From Micrococcales bacterium (lineage in GTDB: Bacteria; Actinomycetota; Actinomycetes; Actinomycetales; Microbacteriaceae), in the NCBI GenBank assembly GCA_016212425.1, contig JACRGJ010000055.1:1-56444 (forward strand): 56,444 bases of DNA, given 5' to 3'. The notes beneath the pieces were generated by a model. That model worked only from the letters and a program-made list of their open reading frames with translations. It did no database searches and had not been told where the DNA came from. A program made the translations under genes and the position numbers. Every line of letters starts with the position of its first letter. The first letter of the stretch is position 1. Shown here one piece after another: positions 48,077 to 55,047 of this stretch.

Positions 48077-48098
48077 ATGGTCAGCGAATTCTGACCAT
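48077..48098. promoter_or_regulatory. Operator of the CmtR-like regulator
   Basis: ATGGTCAG-CGAATT-CTGACCAT: perfect 8-bp arms around a 6-nt palindromic-looking centre. It lies immediately before or at the start of the CmtR-like gene, the position expected for metal-responsive autoregulation by an ArsR/SmtB-family dimer. Confidence 0.8.
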
Positions 48099-48117
48099 TG
48101 CGTCGCGGCTCGAGGTG

Positions 48118-48441
48118 ATGAGCCGACTCGGGAAAGCGCTGGCTGATCCGACGCGAGCACGCATCCTGCTCGCTCTGCTGGACGCGCCGAGCCATCCTGC
48201 AGTTCTCGCCCGCGAGCTGGAGCTGACCCGGTCGAACGTCTCCAACCATCTCTCGTGCCTCCGAGGTTGCGGTCTCGTCGTCGCCGTGCCGGAGGGGCGG
48301 CAGACGCGATACGAGATCGCCGACGGGCATCTCAGTCGCGCGCTGGAAGAGCTCGTCTCCGTCGTGCTCGCAGTCAATGAAGGTGCCCCCTGTCTGGACG
48401 AGACGTGCGACCTCCCGGGTTGCTGCGAGCGTGCATCGTGA
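48118..48441 (+). CDS. cmtR: CmtR-like metal-sensing ArsR-family regulator
   Basis: About 107-aa winged-helix repressor expected to release DNA on binding Cd(II) or Pb(II). RLGKALADPTRARILLALLDAPSHPAVLARELELTRSNVSNHLSCLRGCGLVVAVPEGRQTRYEIAD matches the CmtR/CadC type: the Cys-x3-Cys of CLRGC is the CmtR-type metal site, completed by a C-terminal Cys (CLDETCDLPGCC). The homology continues upstream of ATG 48118 (LTIASRLEVM), where only CTG 48091 or ATT 48088 could be starts, and both lie in the operator; so the start is uncertain. Stop overlaps the next GTG (GTGA). First gene of a three-gene metal operon. Confidence 0.87.
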   Translation: MSRLGKALADPTRARILLALLDAPSHPAVLARELELTRSNVSNHLSCLRGCGLVVAVPEGRQTRYEIADGHLSRALEELVSVVLAVNEGAPCLDETCDLPGCCERAS

Positions 48442-48752
48442 CCGGCGAGCACCGGCAGACGCTGCCGCGCAAGCCGATCGCGTGCGCGTTGCCGACGCGC
48501 GAAGCGCGGACGCGACTCGCGGCGTGGCGCGGGTTCGACGCGGACTACTTGTTGGAAACAGAGGATCGCGGCACGGAGTACGTAGCGCTCTACGCGCGGG
48601 TTCGGGATTCGGAGCTGCGCCTGGGGCGGCTCGTCGACCAGGAGTCGGTCTGCTGCTCGTTCGCGACCTGGTCGATCGAGCGGACCGCTCACCAGCTGCG
48701 GCTCGTCGTCACCGGCACGCCGGACGCCCTCGCGGCGTTGAGCATCCGATGA
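48438..48752 (+). CDS. Small Cys-containing protein in metal operon
   Basis: 104-aa protein of unknown function. GTG 48438 overlaps the preceding stop, and its stop overlaps the next ATG (ATGA). CALPTREARTRLAAWRGFDADYLLETEDRGTEYVALYARV, then LVDQESVCCSFATWSIERT with a vicinal Cys pair and a further Cys at CAL; ends with a helix TPDALAALSIR. The position between a Cd-type sensor and a cation transporter, and the Cys-Cys pair, suggest metal handling. I recall homologues beside mercury and cadmium genes in Actinobacteria, annotated hypothetical. Confidence 0.7.
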   Translation: MTGEHRQTLPRKPIACALPTREARTRLAAWRGFDADYLLETEDRGTEYVALYARVRDSELRLGRLVDQESVCCSFATWSIERTAHQLRLVVTGTPDALAALSIR

Positions 48753-49438
48753 CGGAGCGGAAGTCGGGCGTGCTGCTGACCGACGACCGGCGATCGGTGC
48801 TCGTGCGCCGGATCAGATTCCTCGTCATCTTCACGATTGCCTACAACCTGCTCGAAGCCGTCGTCGCGCTCGCCGCAGGCGCAGGCGCTGATTCCAGCGC
48901 GCTGCTCGGCTTCGGGCTCGACTCCGTGATCGAGGTCTCCTCCGCCGTTGCGGTCGCATGGCAGTTCTCCGGCGGTGATCACGAGGCGCGGGAACGGATA
49001 GCGCTGCGCATCATCGCCGTCTCGTTCTTCGCTCTCGCCGCCTTCGTCGCGTTCGACGCGGCCGCGAGTCTCATCGGTAGGCATGCGCCGGAGCATTCGC
49101 TGATCGGGATCGTGCTCGCGGCGCTGAGCCTGGTGGTGATGCCGATGGTCTCGCTCGTGCAGCGGCGCTCCGGGCTCGGCCTCGGCTCTCAGTCCGTGGT
49201 GGCGGACTCGAAGCAGACGCTGCTGTGCACCTACATGTCCGCGGCGCTGCTGATCGGCCTGCTCGCCAACGCGCTGCTCGGCTGGTGGTGGGCCGACCCG
49301 ATCTCCGGTCTAGTAATCGCCGCCCTGGCGCTACGCGAAGGCATCGAGGCTTGGCGCGGCGAGGTCTGCTCACCCGCGGAGTTCCTCTTCACCGGCGACC
49401 ACGACGAGCACGAGAACGAGCACGAGCGCCGCGATTGA
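48749..49438 (+). CDS. CDF-like cation transporter
   Basis: 229-aa membrane protein of the cation-diffusion-facilitator type with five to six helices: FLVIFTIAYNLLEAVVALAAG, SSALLGFGLDSVIEVSSAVAVAWQF, IIAVSFFALAAFVAFDAAASLI, SLIGIVLAALSLVVMPMVSL, TYMSAALLIGLLANALLGWWWADPISGLVIAALALREG. The metal-site residues of CDF helices 2 and 5 are D-S-V-I-E and A-D-S-K, so the usual H-x3-D is altered. The C-terminus is His/Glu-rich (HDEHENEHERRD) and the usual cytoplasmic domain is missing. ATG 48749 overlaps the previous gene. With CmtR, it likely exports Cd, Pb or Zn. Confidence 0.82.
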   Translation: MTERKSGVLLTDDRRSVLVRRIRFLVIFTIAYNLLEAVVALAAGAGADSSALLGFGLDSVIEVSSAVAVAWQFSGGDHEARERIALRIIAVSFFALAAFVAFDAAASLIGRHAPEHSLIGIVLAALSLVVMPMVSLVQRRSGLGLGSQSVVADSKQTLLCTYMSAALLIGLLANALLGWWWADPISGLVIAALALREGIEAWRGEVCSPAEFLFTGDHDEHENEHERRD

Positions 49439-49479
49439 CCAGGGGGATCGGCTGGCCCGGTTCCGACGGCCGGCGCGAG

Positions 49480-49830
49480 TCAGGCGGTCATGAGAGTCGC
49501 GGCCGCCGCGTCGAGCGAGTTGGGGGACGAGCGCGTAATGGGCCGAGCTGCCGCGCTCGCTTCGGGTGAGAACCCGGCGTGTTTGAGGACTGTGAGGTGG
49601 TGGACCACGGTCGGCTGGGACAGGTCGAGCGGATCGGTCAGTTCGCAGACGCAGGCGTCGGCGCCTTGGTGCGCCGTGATCATCGACACGGGCTGGAGGC
49701 GCATCGGGTCCATTGTGTCGGTGTAGCCCGGCATGATCCGGCCGTGGATGACTCGGCACGTGACGACGCAGAATCCATCGGCCTGCAGCGCCTTGGACAC
49801 CGCCTCAAGTTGATCGCTGAGTGGAGGCCC
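49480..49830 (-). pseudogene. Decayed ArsR-family regulator
   Basis: The minus-strand frame reads MITAHQGADACVCELTDPLDLSQPTVVHHLTVLKHAG, which is the ArsR metal-site/HTH segment with C-V-C intact. Then the frame breaks: VLTRSERGSSAHYALVP continues in another frame, and NSLDAAAATLMTA returns to the first. On the N-terminal side DQLEAVSKALQAD and DPMRLQPVSMI (expected KALADPVRLQLLSMI) are separated by about 65 nt that do not fit. At least two frameshifts and one insertion make it a pseudogene, probably left from an arsenic-resistance gene set. No arsenic transporter or reductase remains nearby. Confidence 0.75.
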
Positions 49831-50654
49831 ACGAACGAGAAGCGCACTTCGACCTCGCTCTGCCTGGCTCGGCGCTGGGACTTGATGATCAGGCGGCTCG
49901 TCCGTATCAGGTGAGTCACCTGATCGGGCACTGTCTCGCGCTGTCGCTCGATGCGCTTCTAGGAGCACGATTTGTTCTGCAGGATCCAGCAAACGATGCA
50001 GGGGTGCGGCTGCTCATGTCGGCACCGTTCCCGCTCCTGAGGACTGCGATGGAGGCCGGCGCCCTTGCGATGTGGGTCCTCATGCCGGATCAGCGGGAAG
50101 AACGTCTTGAGCGGGTTTTCCGAGCACGCTGGGAGGACATCGTCAGTGACGACAACCTCGCGCTCGCCTTCACTGAGTTCCGGGACGGCGATTCGCCAGA
50201 AGACGTCTCGCGGAAGAACCGCCAACGTCGCGAGAACACGCAGCACGTGCGGCGTCGCAAGGCGGCGCTTCGCTCGGTCACGGATGCGGCGTCGATCAAT
50301 CGAACGGCTGTCGAACTCGGGCTACCCGGCTTTGGTCCCCTCATGGCTCAGACTGCGCGATCCGTCGGCATCGATGCGAATCACGCGCATGGCCTCTGGC
50401 GCACGGTGAGCGGCCTGACGCACCCATCGGCGTCGAGGTCGATCCTCGCTTCCTCGATCGAGTACCGCGACTCAAGTGAGCCCGGAGTCTCCCGAGCTCT
50501 GTTGACCGCGCGTCCGTCGCTTCTCAACGCGGCACTCGAGGCAGGCCTGCTGCTTCATTGGAACGTGCTCAGGCGCGTCGGTGAGCTGGGCGGTAACTCA
50601 AAGGTCGCGTTCGCCGTGCCGGCAGATTTTCCACCCCCGCCTCGAGCTGAGTGA
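49821..50654 (+). CDS. Hypothetical helical protein in the island
   Basis: 277-aa protein, not recognised. GTG 49821 is the longest plausible start and slightly overlaps the remnant of the ArsR gene on the other strand; ATG at about 50018 (MSAPFPLLRTAMEAGALAMWVL) is an alternative. Mostly helical with two long hydrophobic-to-amphipathic stretches, a charged middle section (FRARWEDIVSDDNLALAFTEFRDGDSPEDVSRKNRQRRENTQHVRRRKAALRSV), and HAHGLWRTVSGLTHPSASRSI, which resembles the T-H-P-S/T motif in proteins that are annotated only as hypothetical. GC lower than its neighbours by eye. Possibly an abortive-infection-type or sensing protein; no evidence to decide. Confidence 0.7.
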   Translation: MEAHEREAHFDLALPGSALGLDDQAARPYQVSHLIGHCLALSLDALLGARFVLQDPANDAGVRLLMSAPFPLLRTAMEAGALAMWVLMPDQREERLERVFRARWEDIVSDDNLALAFTEFRDGDSPEDVSRKNRQRRENTQHVRRRKAALRSVTDAASINRTAVELGLPGFGPLMAQTARSVGIDANHAHGLWRTVSGLTHPSASRSILASSIEYRDSSEPGVSRALLTARPSLLNAALEAGLLLHWNVLRRVGELGGNSKVAFAVPADFPPPPRAE

Positions 50655-50771
50655 TCGTCGGGCCTACGTGCCGCGGCGAATCGCTGCGTGCACGGAGACG
50701 CAGACCCCTCGCGTGTCCCCTCGCAAGGCACCTCGTCGACCATGAGGGGTTTGACGAGGGGTTTCGGGCGT

Positions 50772-50893
50772 CTTGCCCTGTCCTGGCCTGCCACCTCGGC
50801 TGACGCCGCTTCCGAACCACCCACACACAGCAGAAGAGCGTTGCTGTGCGTGGGTGGTTCGGAAGTACAGGTGGCAGGCCAGGACAGGGCAAG
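50772..50893. repeat. Large nested inverted repeat (122 bp)
   Basis: Outer arms 50772-50796 and 50869-50893 are a perfect 25-bp inverted repeat; inner arms 50810-50832 and 50842-50864 match at 22 of 23 positions around a 9-nt loop. The linkers are unequal (13 nt and 4 nt). It lies in the 454-bp gap (50655-51108) between the unknown island gene and the integrase gene. No open frame is convincing there. Possible roles: strong terminator, decayed inverted-repeat transposable element, or a single-strand-active site. Confidence 0.9.
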
Positions 50894-51108
50894 AAGGAGA
50901 GTGGGTGAGGGAGGTGAGTGAGAGGCGAAGTGTCAGGTGAAGTGACGGGAGGTGGTGGATCAGTCGTCGTGGTGTGACTGTCTGATGCGGATGTTCTCGT
51001 TCGGTGCTGAGTGGCTGAACGGGGCGTGGCGGAGGCAGGTGAAGCGATGTCGGCGGGCAATTGCTGGAGTGAAGTCGTCGATCGATCTGGATCCGGGGCG
51101 GTCCGCTG

Positions 51109-52266
51109 ATGGGGTCGATCGAAAGCTATGCGACGACGGCGGGGAAGCGGTACCGGGTTCGGTTTCGTACGCCGGATCGGCGGGACACCCAGAAGCGAGG
51201 GTTCCGCACGAAGCGCGAGGCGGAGGAGTACCTCGCGTCGGTCCACGTGTCGAAACTGCGAGGAGAGTGGGTCGACGCGTCCCGCTCCCGCATACCGGTG
51301 GGGGAGTGGGCGCAGCACTGGCTCGACGCGCAGGTGCAGGTGAAGCCGACGACGCTGTCCGGCTATCGGCACGCGCTCGAGAAGCACATCGTGCCGCGGT
51401 GGGGTCGGACGCGGCTTGTCGACGTCTCGCACTCGGCGGTCCAGAACTGGGTGATGACGCTGTCGTCGTCGCTCGGCCCATCAGCGGTCCGGCAGACGCA
51501 TCTCGTGCTGTCCGGGGTCATGAAGTACGCGGTGCGGGACGGGCGGCTGGCGCGCAACCCGTGCGACGACATCCGGCTGCCGCGCCTCGTCAAGCGCCAG
51601 CGCGGCTATCTCACGCACGAGCAGGTCGCCGCTCTGGTGAGGGAACTCGGCGGCCAGGGCGACGTCGCCCTGCTGCTGGCCTACACGGGGCTTCGGTGGG
51701 GCGAGATGGCTGCGCTGCGGGTCGAACGTGTGGATCTGGCTCGGCGGCGGCTCGAGGTCGCTGAGGCGGTTTCCGAACCCCGCGGCCAGCTCATCTGGGG
51801 CAGTCCGAAGTCGCACGAGCGGCGCTCTGTCCCGTTCCCATCCTTGCTAGTCGAGTCCCTCACTCGCCGCTGTGCCGGTAGGAACGGTGACGCTCTCGTC
51901 TTCGTCGGCACGGACGGTGGTGTGCTGCGCGGCAACAACTTCCGGCCGCGCTTCTTCGACCCGGCCATCGACCGGTTGCGAACGGCGTCCACCGAGTTCC
52001 CGGACATCACTCCTCACGACCTGCGGCACACCGCCGCCAGCCTCGCAGTGAGCGCCGGGGCGAACGTGAAGGCCGTGCAGCGCATGCTCGGCCACGCCTC
52101 CGCGGCGATGACCCTCGACGTGTACGCAGACCTGTTCGATGACGACCTCGACTCCGTCGCCACCGCGCTCGACGTCCGAGCCCGTGCCGCGGCCGTCGGC
52201 TCCGCGTGGCCACAGAAGCGTGGCCACGGGCCGGCAGTCGACACGCCGCCGACCCTCTTCGACTGA
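51109..52266 (+). CDS. Tyrosine integrase of the island
   Basis: 385-aa site-specific recombinase. N-terminal arm/AP2-like DNA-binding domain (GSIESYATTAGKRYRVRFRTPDRRDTQKRGFRTKREAEEYLA), SAM-like core-binding domain (WAQHWLDAQVQVKPTTLSGYRHALEKHIVPRWG), and catalytic domain with R in AYTGLRWGEMAALR (about 196), H-x-x-R in PHDLRHTAASLAVSAG (about 302-317), H in LGHASAAMT and nucleophile Tyr in LDVYADLF (about 338). All catalytic residues are present. ATG 51109. It lies 138 bp from the att core in tRNA-Phe, as in typical integrated elements. No excisionase gene is recognisable upstream. GTGGCCAC words occur inside its last codons. Confidence 0.96.
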   Translation: MGSIESYATTAGKRYRVRFRTPDRRDTQKRGFRTKREAEEYLASVHVSKLRGEWVDASRSRIPVGEWAQHWLDAQVQVKPTTLSGYRHALEKHIVPRWGRTRLVDVSHSAVQNWVMTLSSSLGPSAVRQTHLVLSGVMKYAVRDGRLARNPCDDIRLPRLVKRQRGYLTHEQVAALVRELGGQGDVALLLAYTGLRWGEMAALRVERVDLARRRLEVAEAVSEPRGQLIWGSPKSHERRSVPFPSLLVESLTRRCAGRNGDALVFVGTDGGVLRGNNFRPRFFDPAIDRLRTASTEFPDITPHDLRHTAASLAVSAGANVKAVQRMLGHASAAMTLDVYADLFDDDLDSVATALDVRARAAAVGSAWPQKRGHGPAVDTPPTLFD

Positions 52267-52313
52267 CCTGAGGCGTGCGCGGGACGCCGTTAGATCGCCT
52301 GAGTCGTCAGGAA

Positions 52314-52336
52314 GATGTGGCCAAAACGTGGCCACG
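52314..52336. promoter_or_regulatory. Probable integrase arm-type site, right end
   Basis: Same 23-bp motif as at 41687-41709 with one difference (C for T in the middle), 48 bp after the integrase stop and 69 bp before the att core. Together with the left copy it brackets the island. Confidence 0.7.
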
Positions 52337-52375
52337 GGGACGTCAGCTGCGGCGGCGGAGTGATCCGGGAACGAG

Positions 52376-52401
52376 AAAACCCCCGGCTGACCGGGGGTTT
52401 T
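52376..52401. terminator. Bidirectional intrinsic terminator
   Basis: AAAACCCCCGG-CTGA-CCGGGGGTTTT: 11-bp perfect stem with a 4-nt loop and T-runs on both strands. It can stop integrase transcription (plus) and the tRNA operon (minus, 2 bp after the tRNA-Phe CCA end). It lies on the island side of the att core, so the tRNA-Phe gene now depends on a terminator brought by the island. Confidence 0.9.
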
Positions 52402-52403
52402 GC

Positions 52404-52479
52404 TGGTGGCTCCGACCGGCGTCGATCCGGTGACCTTTCGATTTTCAGTCGAACGCTCTACCAACTGAGCTACAGAGCC
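52404..52479 (-). tRNA. tRNA-Phe (GAA), intact, island attachment site
   Basis: 76 nt including encoded CCA. Acceptor stem GGCTCTG pairs with CGGAGCC (one G-U); D arm GCTCAGTTGGTAGAGC; anticodon loop CTGAAAA gives GAA; T arm CCGGATCGACGCCGG. Its 3' half from the anticodon stem outward (52405-52454) is the att core duplicated at 41539-41588, so integration kept the gene whole. Confidence 0.97.
52405..52454. repeat. attR: 50-bp direct repeat within tRNA-Phe
   Basis: Identical to 41539-41588. It covers the tRNA from the anticodon stem to just before the final base and marks the right boundary of the island. Confidence 0.95.
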
Positions 52480-52541
52480 TCGGGGCGGACGGACCGTCCC
52501 GGATGGAGGAGAGCCCCTCGCGAGGAGGGGCTCCACATCCG

Positions 52542-52615
52542 CGACCCTGACGGGACTTGAACCCGCGACCTCCGCCGTGACAGGGCGGCACGCTAACCAA
52601 CTGCGCTACAGGGCC
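52542..52615 (-). tRNA. tRNA-Asp (GTC)
   Basis: 74 nt, CCA not encoded. Acceptor stem GGCCCTG pairs with CAGGGTC; D arm GCGCAGTTGGTTAGCGT; anticodon loop CTGTCAC gives GTC; T arm CGCGGGTTCAAGTCCCG. Middle gene of a minus-strand tRNA cluster Glu-Asp-Phe. Confidence 0.97.
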
Positions 52616-52650
52616 TTGTGTTGAGTTGTCCGTTCGCACGGCATCCACCG

Positions 52651-52723
52651 TGACCCCAACGGGATTCGAACCCGTGCTGCCGCCGTGAAAGGGCGGTGTC
52701 CTAGGCCACTAAACGATGGGGCC
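52651..52723 (-). tRNA. tRNA-Glu (TTC)
   Basis: 73 nt, CCA not encoded. Acceptor GGCCCCA with TGGGGTC; D arm region TCGTTTAGTGGCCTAGGA; anticodon loop CTTTCAC gives TTC; T arm CACGGGTTCGAATCCCGT. First gene of the tRNA cluster; the promoter should lie in 52724-52997, a 274-bp divergent gap with the M23 peptidase gene. Confidence 0.97.
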
Positions 52724-52997
52724 GCTGCGCCGCACCCGAGAGTGCGACGACGGCAACCGACGGTCAAGCATACGGTCCGCTCGCGACGATTACCAATCCC
52801 GGCGACCCGGCCGAATGTGCCGGGTGCACCGGGCATCCTGGACTACGTTCAAGCGCACGTCGAAGGTTCGATGTCGGCGGCGGATTCGCGGATGCCTGGG
52901 CATTCGTCACGCTCGTTGCTACTGTGGATGGTGTTGTCCGTGTGAATACGCACGCCGAAGGCGCACAGAGGGCGCCGCGACGACGAGTCGGGGATCG

Positions 52998-54224
52998 ATG
53001 CGGGGGATGAGCGTCCGGGGGGGCGGCGCCGTGCGTCGGGGCAGGCGGATGCTCGGCTCGGCCGTTCTCGCCGTCGCTCTGGCCGCGACCATCGGGATCG
53101 CGTCTCCGGCGCAGCCGGCGCGAGCCGCCGAGGACTACCCCAGCTGGCAGGACGTGCAGAACGCGATCGCCGGGGTGCGCAACAACCAGGCCCTCCAGGC
53201 GCAGGTGCAGGCGCAGATCCAGCGGCTCCAGGCCGACGCCGCCGCAGCGCAGGCCGTCGCGCAGGAGAAGGGCGACGCCTACGCGCGGGCGCAGGAGTCC
53301 GCCGACGAGCAGCAGCTCATCGTCGCCGACTTGCAGAAGCAGGTCGATACCGCCACCGTCGAGGCGGGCGCCGCTCGGAAGCAGGTCGACGGCCTTCTCG
53401 CCGAGCTCGCCAGGCCGGGAGGCGCCGACCTCACCACGTCGCTGATCGCGTATCCGGGCGATGCCCGCGACCTTCTCTATCGCCTCGGCACCGCGTCGAA
53501 GCTGACGAAGACGTCGCAGGATCTCTACGCGCGCGCTCTGCAACTGCGCAATACCGTCCAGAAGCTCACCGACCAGGCCGGCGCGGCACAGAAGGAACTC
53601 GACCGGCGCCGTGCGCTCGCGCAGGCCGCGTTCGAAGCGGCCCAGGCGGCGGCGACCGCCGCGCAGAAGGCGGTCGACGCGCAGAGCGCCCACCTGGAGG
53701 AGCTGAAGGCACAGCTGGTCGCTCTGCAGCAGAACACTCTGGCCATCCAGGCCAAGTACGAGGAGGGGCTGGCGAAAGCGCAGGCGGCCGCCGGTGCCGA
53801 GGTGAACCTCCGGACCGGGTGGGCCCGGCCGACCCGCGGGGCCATCACGTCGCACTTCGGCCGACGCGTCGATCCCACCCGAGGGGGCTATGCCTTCCAC
53901 TCCGGGACGGACATTGCGAACGCCTGCGGCACCCCGATCTTCGCCGCCCGCGCCGGCACCGTAATCTACGCCGGCCCCTACCTCGACCTCGGGAACTACG
54001 TGCTCCTCGACAACGGAGGCGGCATCCAGACCGGATACGGGCACAACCTCTTGGGCGGCATCCTGGTCAGCGTGGGCCAGCAAGTGAAAGCCGGCCAGCA
54101 GATCGCGCGGATGGGCAGCACCGGTCGATCGACGGGCTGTCATTCGCACTACCTGGTGCGCATCAACGGCAACCTCGTCGATCCCGAGCCGTTCATGCGC
54201 GGCCAGGGGATGCCCCTGAGCTGA
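52998..54224 (+). CDS. Secreted M23 metallopeptidase with coiled coil
   Basis: 408-aa exported peptidoglycan hydrolase-type protein. ATG 52998 (or 53007) gives a basic N-terminus and signal GSAVLAVALAATIGIASPAQPARA. Residues about 60-270 are coiled coil, rich in Gln/Ala (QVQAQIQRLQADAAAAQAVAQEK), with PGDARDLLYRLGTASKLTKTSQDLYARALQ in the middle. LytM/M23 domain: ARPTRGAITSHFGRRVDPTRGGYAFHSGTDIANACGTPIFAARAGTV (zinc His and Asp about 301-305), YGHNLLGGILVSVGQQVKAGQQIARMGSTGRSTGCHSHYLVRIN (His-x-His about 381-383). The zinc site is complete, so it may cut cell-wall peptides or activate others, as coiled-coil NlpD/EnvC types do. Convergent with ppa. Confidence 0.92.
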   Translation: MRGMSVRGGGAVRRGRRMLGSAVLAVALAATIGIASPAQPARAAEDYPSWQDVQNAIAGVRNNQALQAQVQAQIQRLQADAAAAQAVAQEKGDAYARAQESADEQQLIVADLQKQVDTATVEAGAARKQVDGLLAELARPGGADLTTSLIAYPGDARDLLYRLGTASKLTKTSQDLYARALQLRNTVQKLTDQAGAAQKELDRRRALAQAAFEAAQAAATAAQKAVDAQSAHLEELKAQLVALQQNTLAIQAKYEEGLAKAQAAAGAEVNLRTGWARPTRGAITSHFGRRVDPTRGGYAFHSGTDIANACGTPIFAARAGTVIYAGPYLDLGNYVLLDNGGGIQTGYGHNLLGGILVSVGQQVKAGQQIARMGSTGRSTGCHSHYLVRINGNLVDPEPFMRGQGMPLS

Positions 54225-54283
54225 GTCGCGAGGACCGTGCGGGCCTCTCGGTACTCGGCCCCCGAGGTCGCGCGGCTCAGCTC
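54218..54283. terminator. Inverted repeat joining two convergent stop codons
   Basis: GAGCTGAGTCGCG (54218-54230) and CGCGGCTCAGCTC (54271-54283) pair at 12 of 13 positions. The first arm contains the stop of the M23 gene (AGC-TGA), the second the stop of ppa on the other strand (AGC-TGA). A bidirectional terminator is likely; no T-tract. Confidence 0.6.
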
Positions 54284-54765
54284 GCGGGGGTGTACGCGGC
54301 GATCCCGCGCTGGATGATCGCCTCCGCCTCGGCGGCGTCGCCCCACTGCTCGGTCTTCACCCACTTGCCGGGCTCGAGGTCCTTGTAGTGCTCGAAGAAG
54401 TGCTCGATCTCCTTGCGGGTGAACTCCGGGATGTCGGCCACGTCCTGCACCCAGTCCCACCGCGGGTCCTTCGCCTGCACGGCGATGATCTTGGCGTCGC
54501 CGCCCGACTCATCCGTCATGTTGAAGACGCCCACGGGCCGCACCTTCAGGCCCACGCCGGGGAACAGCGGGTAGTCGAGCAGCACGAGCACGTCGACCGG
54601 ATCGCCGTCGTCGCCCAGGGTGTGCTCGATGTATCCGTAGTCGGTGGGGTAGACGAAGCTCGTGTACAGGACGCGGTCGAGGAAGACACGACCGGTCTTG
54701 TGGTCGACCTCGTACTTGTTGCGGCTGCCCCGGGGGATCTCGATGACGGCGTCGTAGGCGGCCAT
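54277..54765 (-). CDS. ppa: Inorganic pyrophosphatase
   Basis: 162-aa soluble family I pyrophosphatase, which hydrolyses PPi to drive biosynthesis. [44 protein letters not shown] is the conserved N-terminal half with active-site Glu, Lys, Arg and Tyr; [10 protein letters not shown] (about 53-62) is the family signature with three Asp for Mg2+; DAKIIAV and [35 protein letters not shown] complete the site. ATG 54765 with GGAG upstream (CAGGAGCAC). Length is typical of the prokaryotic hexameric enzyme. Confidence 0.97.
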   Translation of the reverse strand: MAAYDAVIEIPRGSRNKYEVDHKTGRVFLDRVLYTSFVYPTDYGYIEHTLGDDGDPVDVLVLLDYPLFPGVGLKVRPVGVFNMTDESGGDAKIIAVQAKDPRWDWVQDVADIPEFTRKEIEHFFEHYKDLEPGKWVKTEQWGDAAEAEAIIQRGIAAYTPAS

Positions 54766-54898
54766 GCTGTGCTCCTGAGAACTCGATCGGCGGAAGGGTG
54801 GAGTCTCACGCTAGCCGAGTGCGCGGGGGCGGCAGACTGGGCGCATGCTGGTGCGCGTGATGCGGCTCGGTTTTCCGTGGCCACGGGATCAGCGCCGG

Positions 54899-55033
54899 GG
54901 TCGCGAGCGGGCTGCGGCGGTGCAGGGTCCGGATCTGGGTCGGGCTCGGCAGCTGAGTCGGGGTCGCGAGCGGGCTGCGGCTGGGCCCGAGCTGGCGGGG
55001 CGCGGGCGGGCAACGGCTGGGCCCGAGCTCGTG
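54899..55033. repeat. Imperfect direct repeats in the gap before tilS
   Basis: GGGTCGCGAGCGGGCTGCGG occurs at 54898-54917 and 54959-54978 approximately, and CGGCTGGGCCCGAGCT occurs twice near 54977 and 55013. The tilS frame is open through this block, but the translation is low in complexity (SRAGCGWARAGGARAGNGWARARG), so I treat it as intergenic repeat. ppa is divergent from tilS here. Confidence 0.65.
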
Positions 55034-55047
55034 GCGCGCGGCTGACC

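Noticed and set aside
47843-48160. Short frames on both strands between the internal att copy and the CmtR gene
   Set aside because: No recognised motif, no good start signal, and the frames overlap one another; not enough to call a gene or remnant.
54845-55045. 66-codon frame before tilS
   Set aside because: It consists of direct repeats of RGRERAAA- and GPEL-type sequence produced by a DNA-level duplication; no ribosome-binding site or family match.
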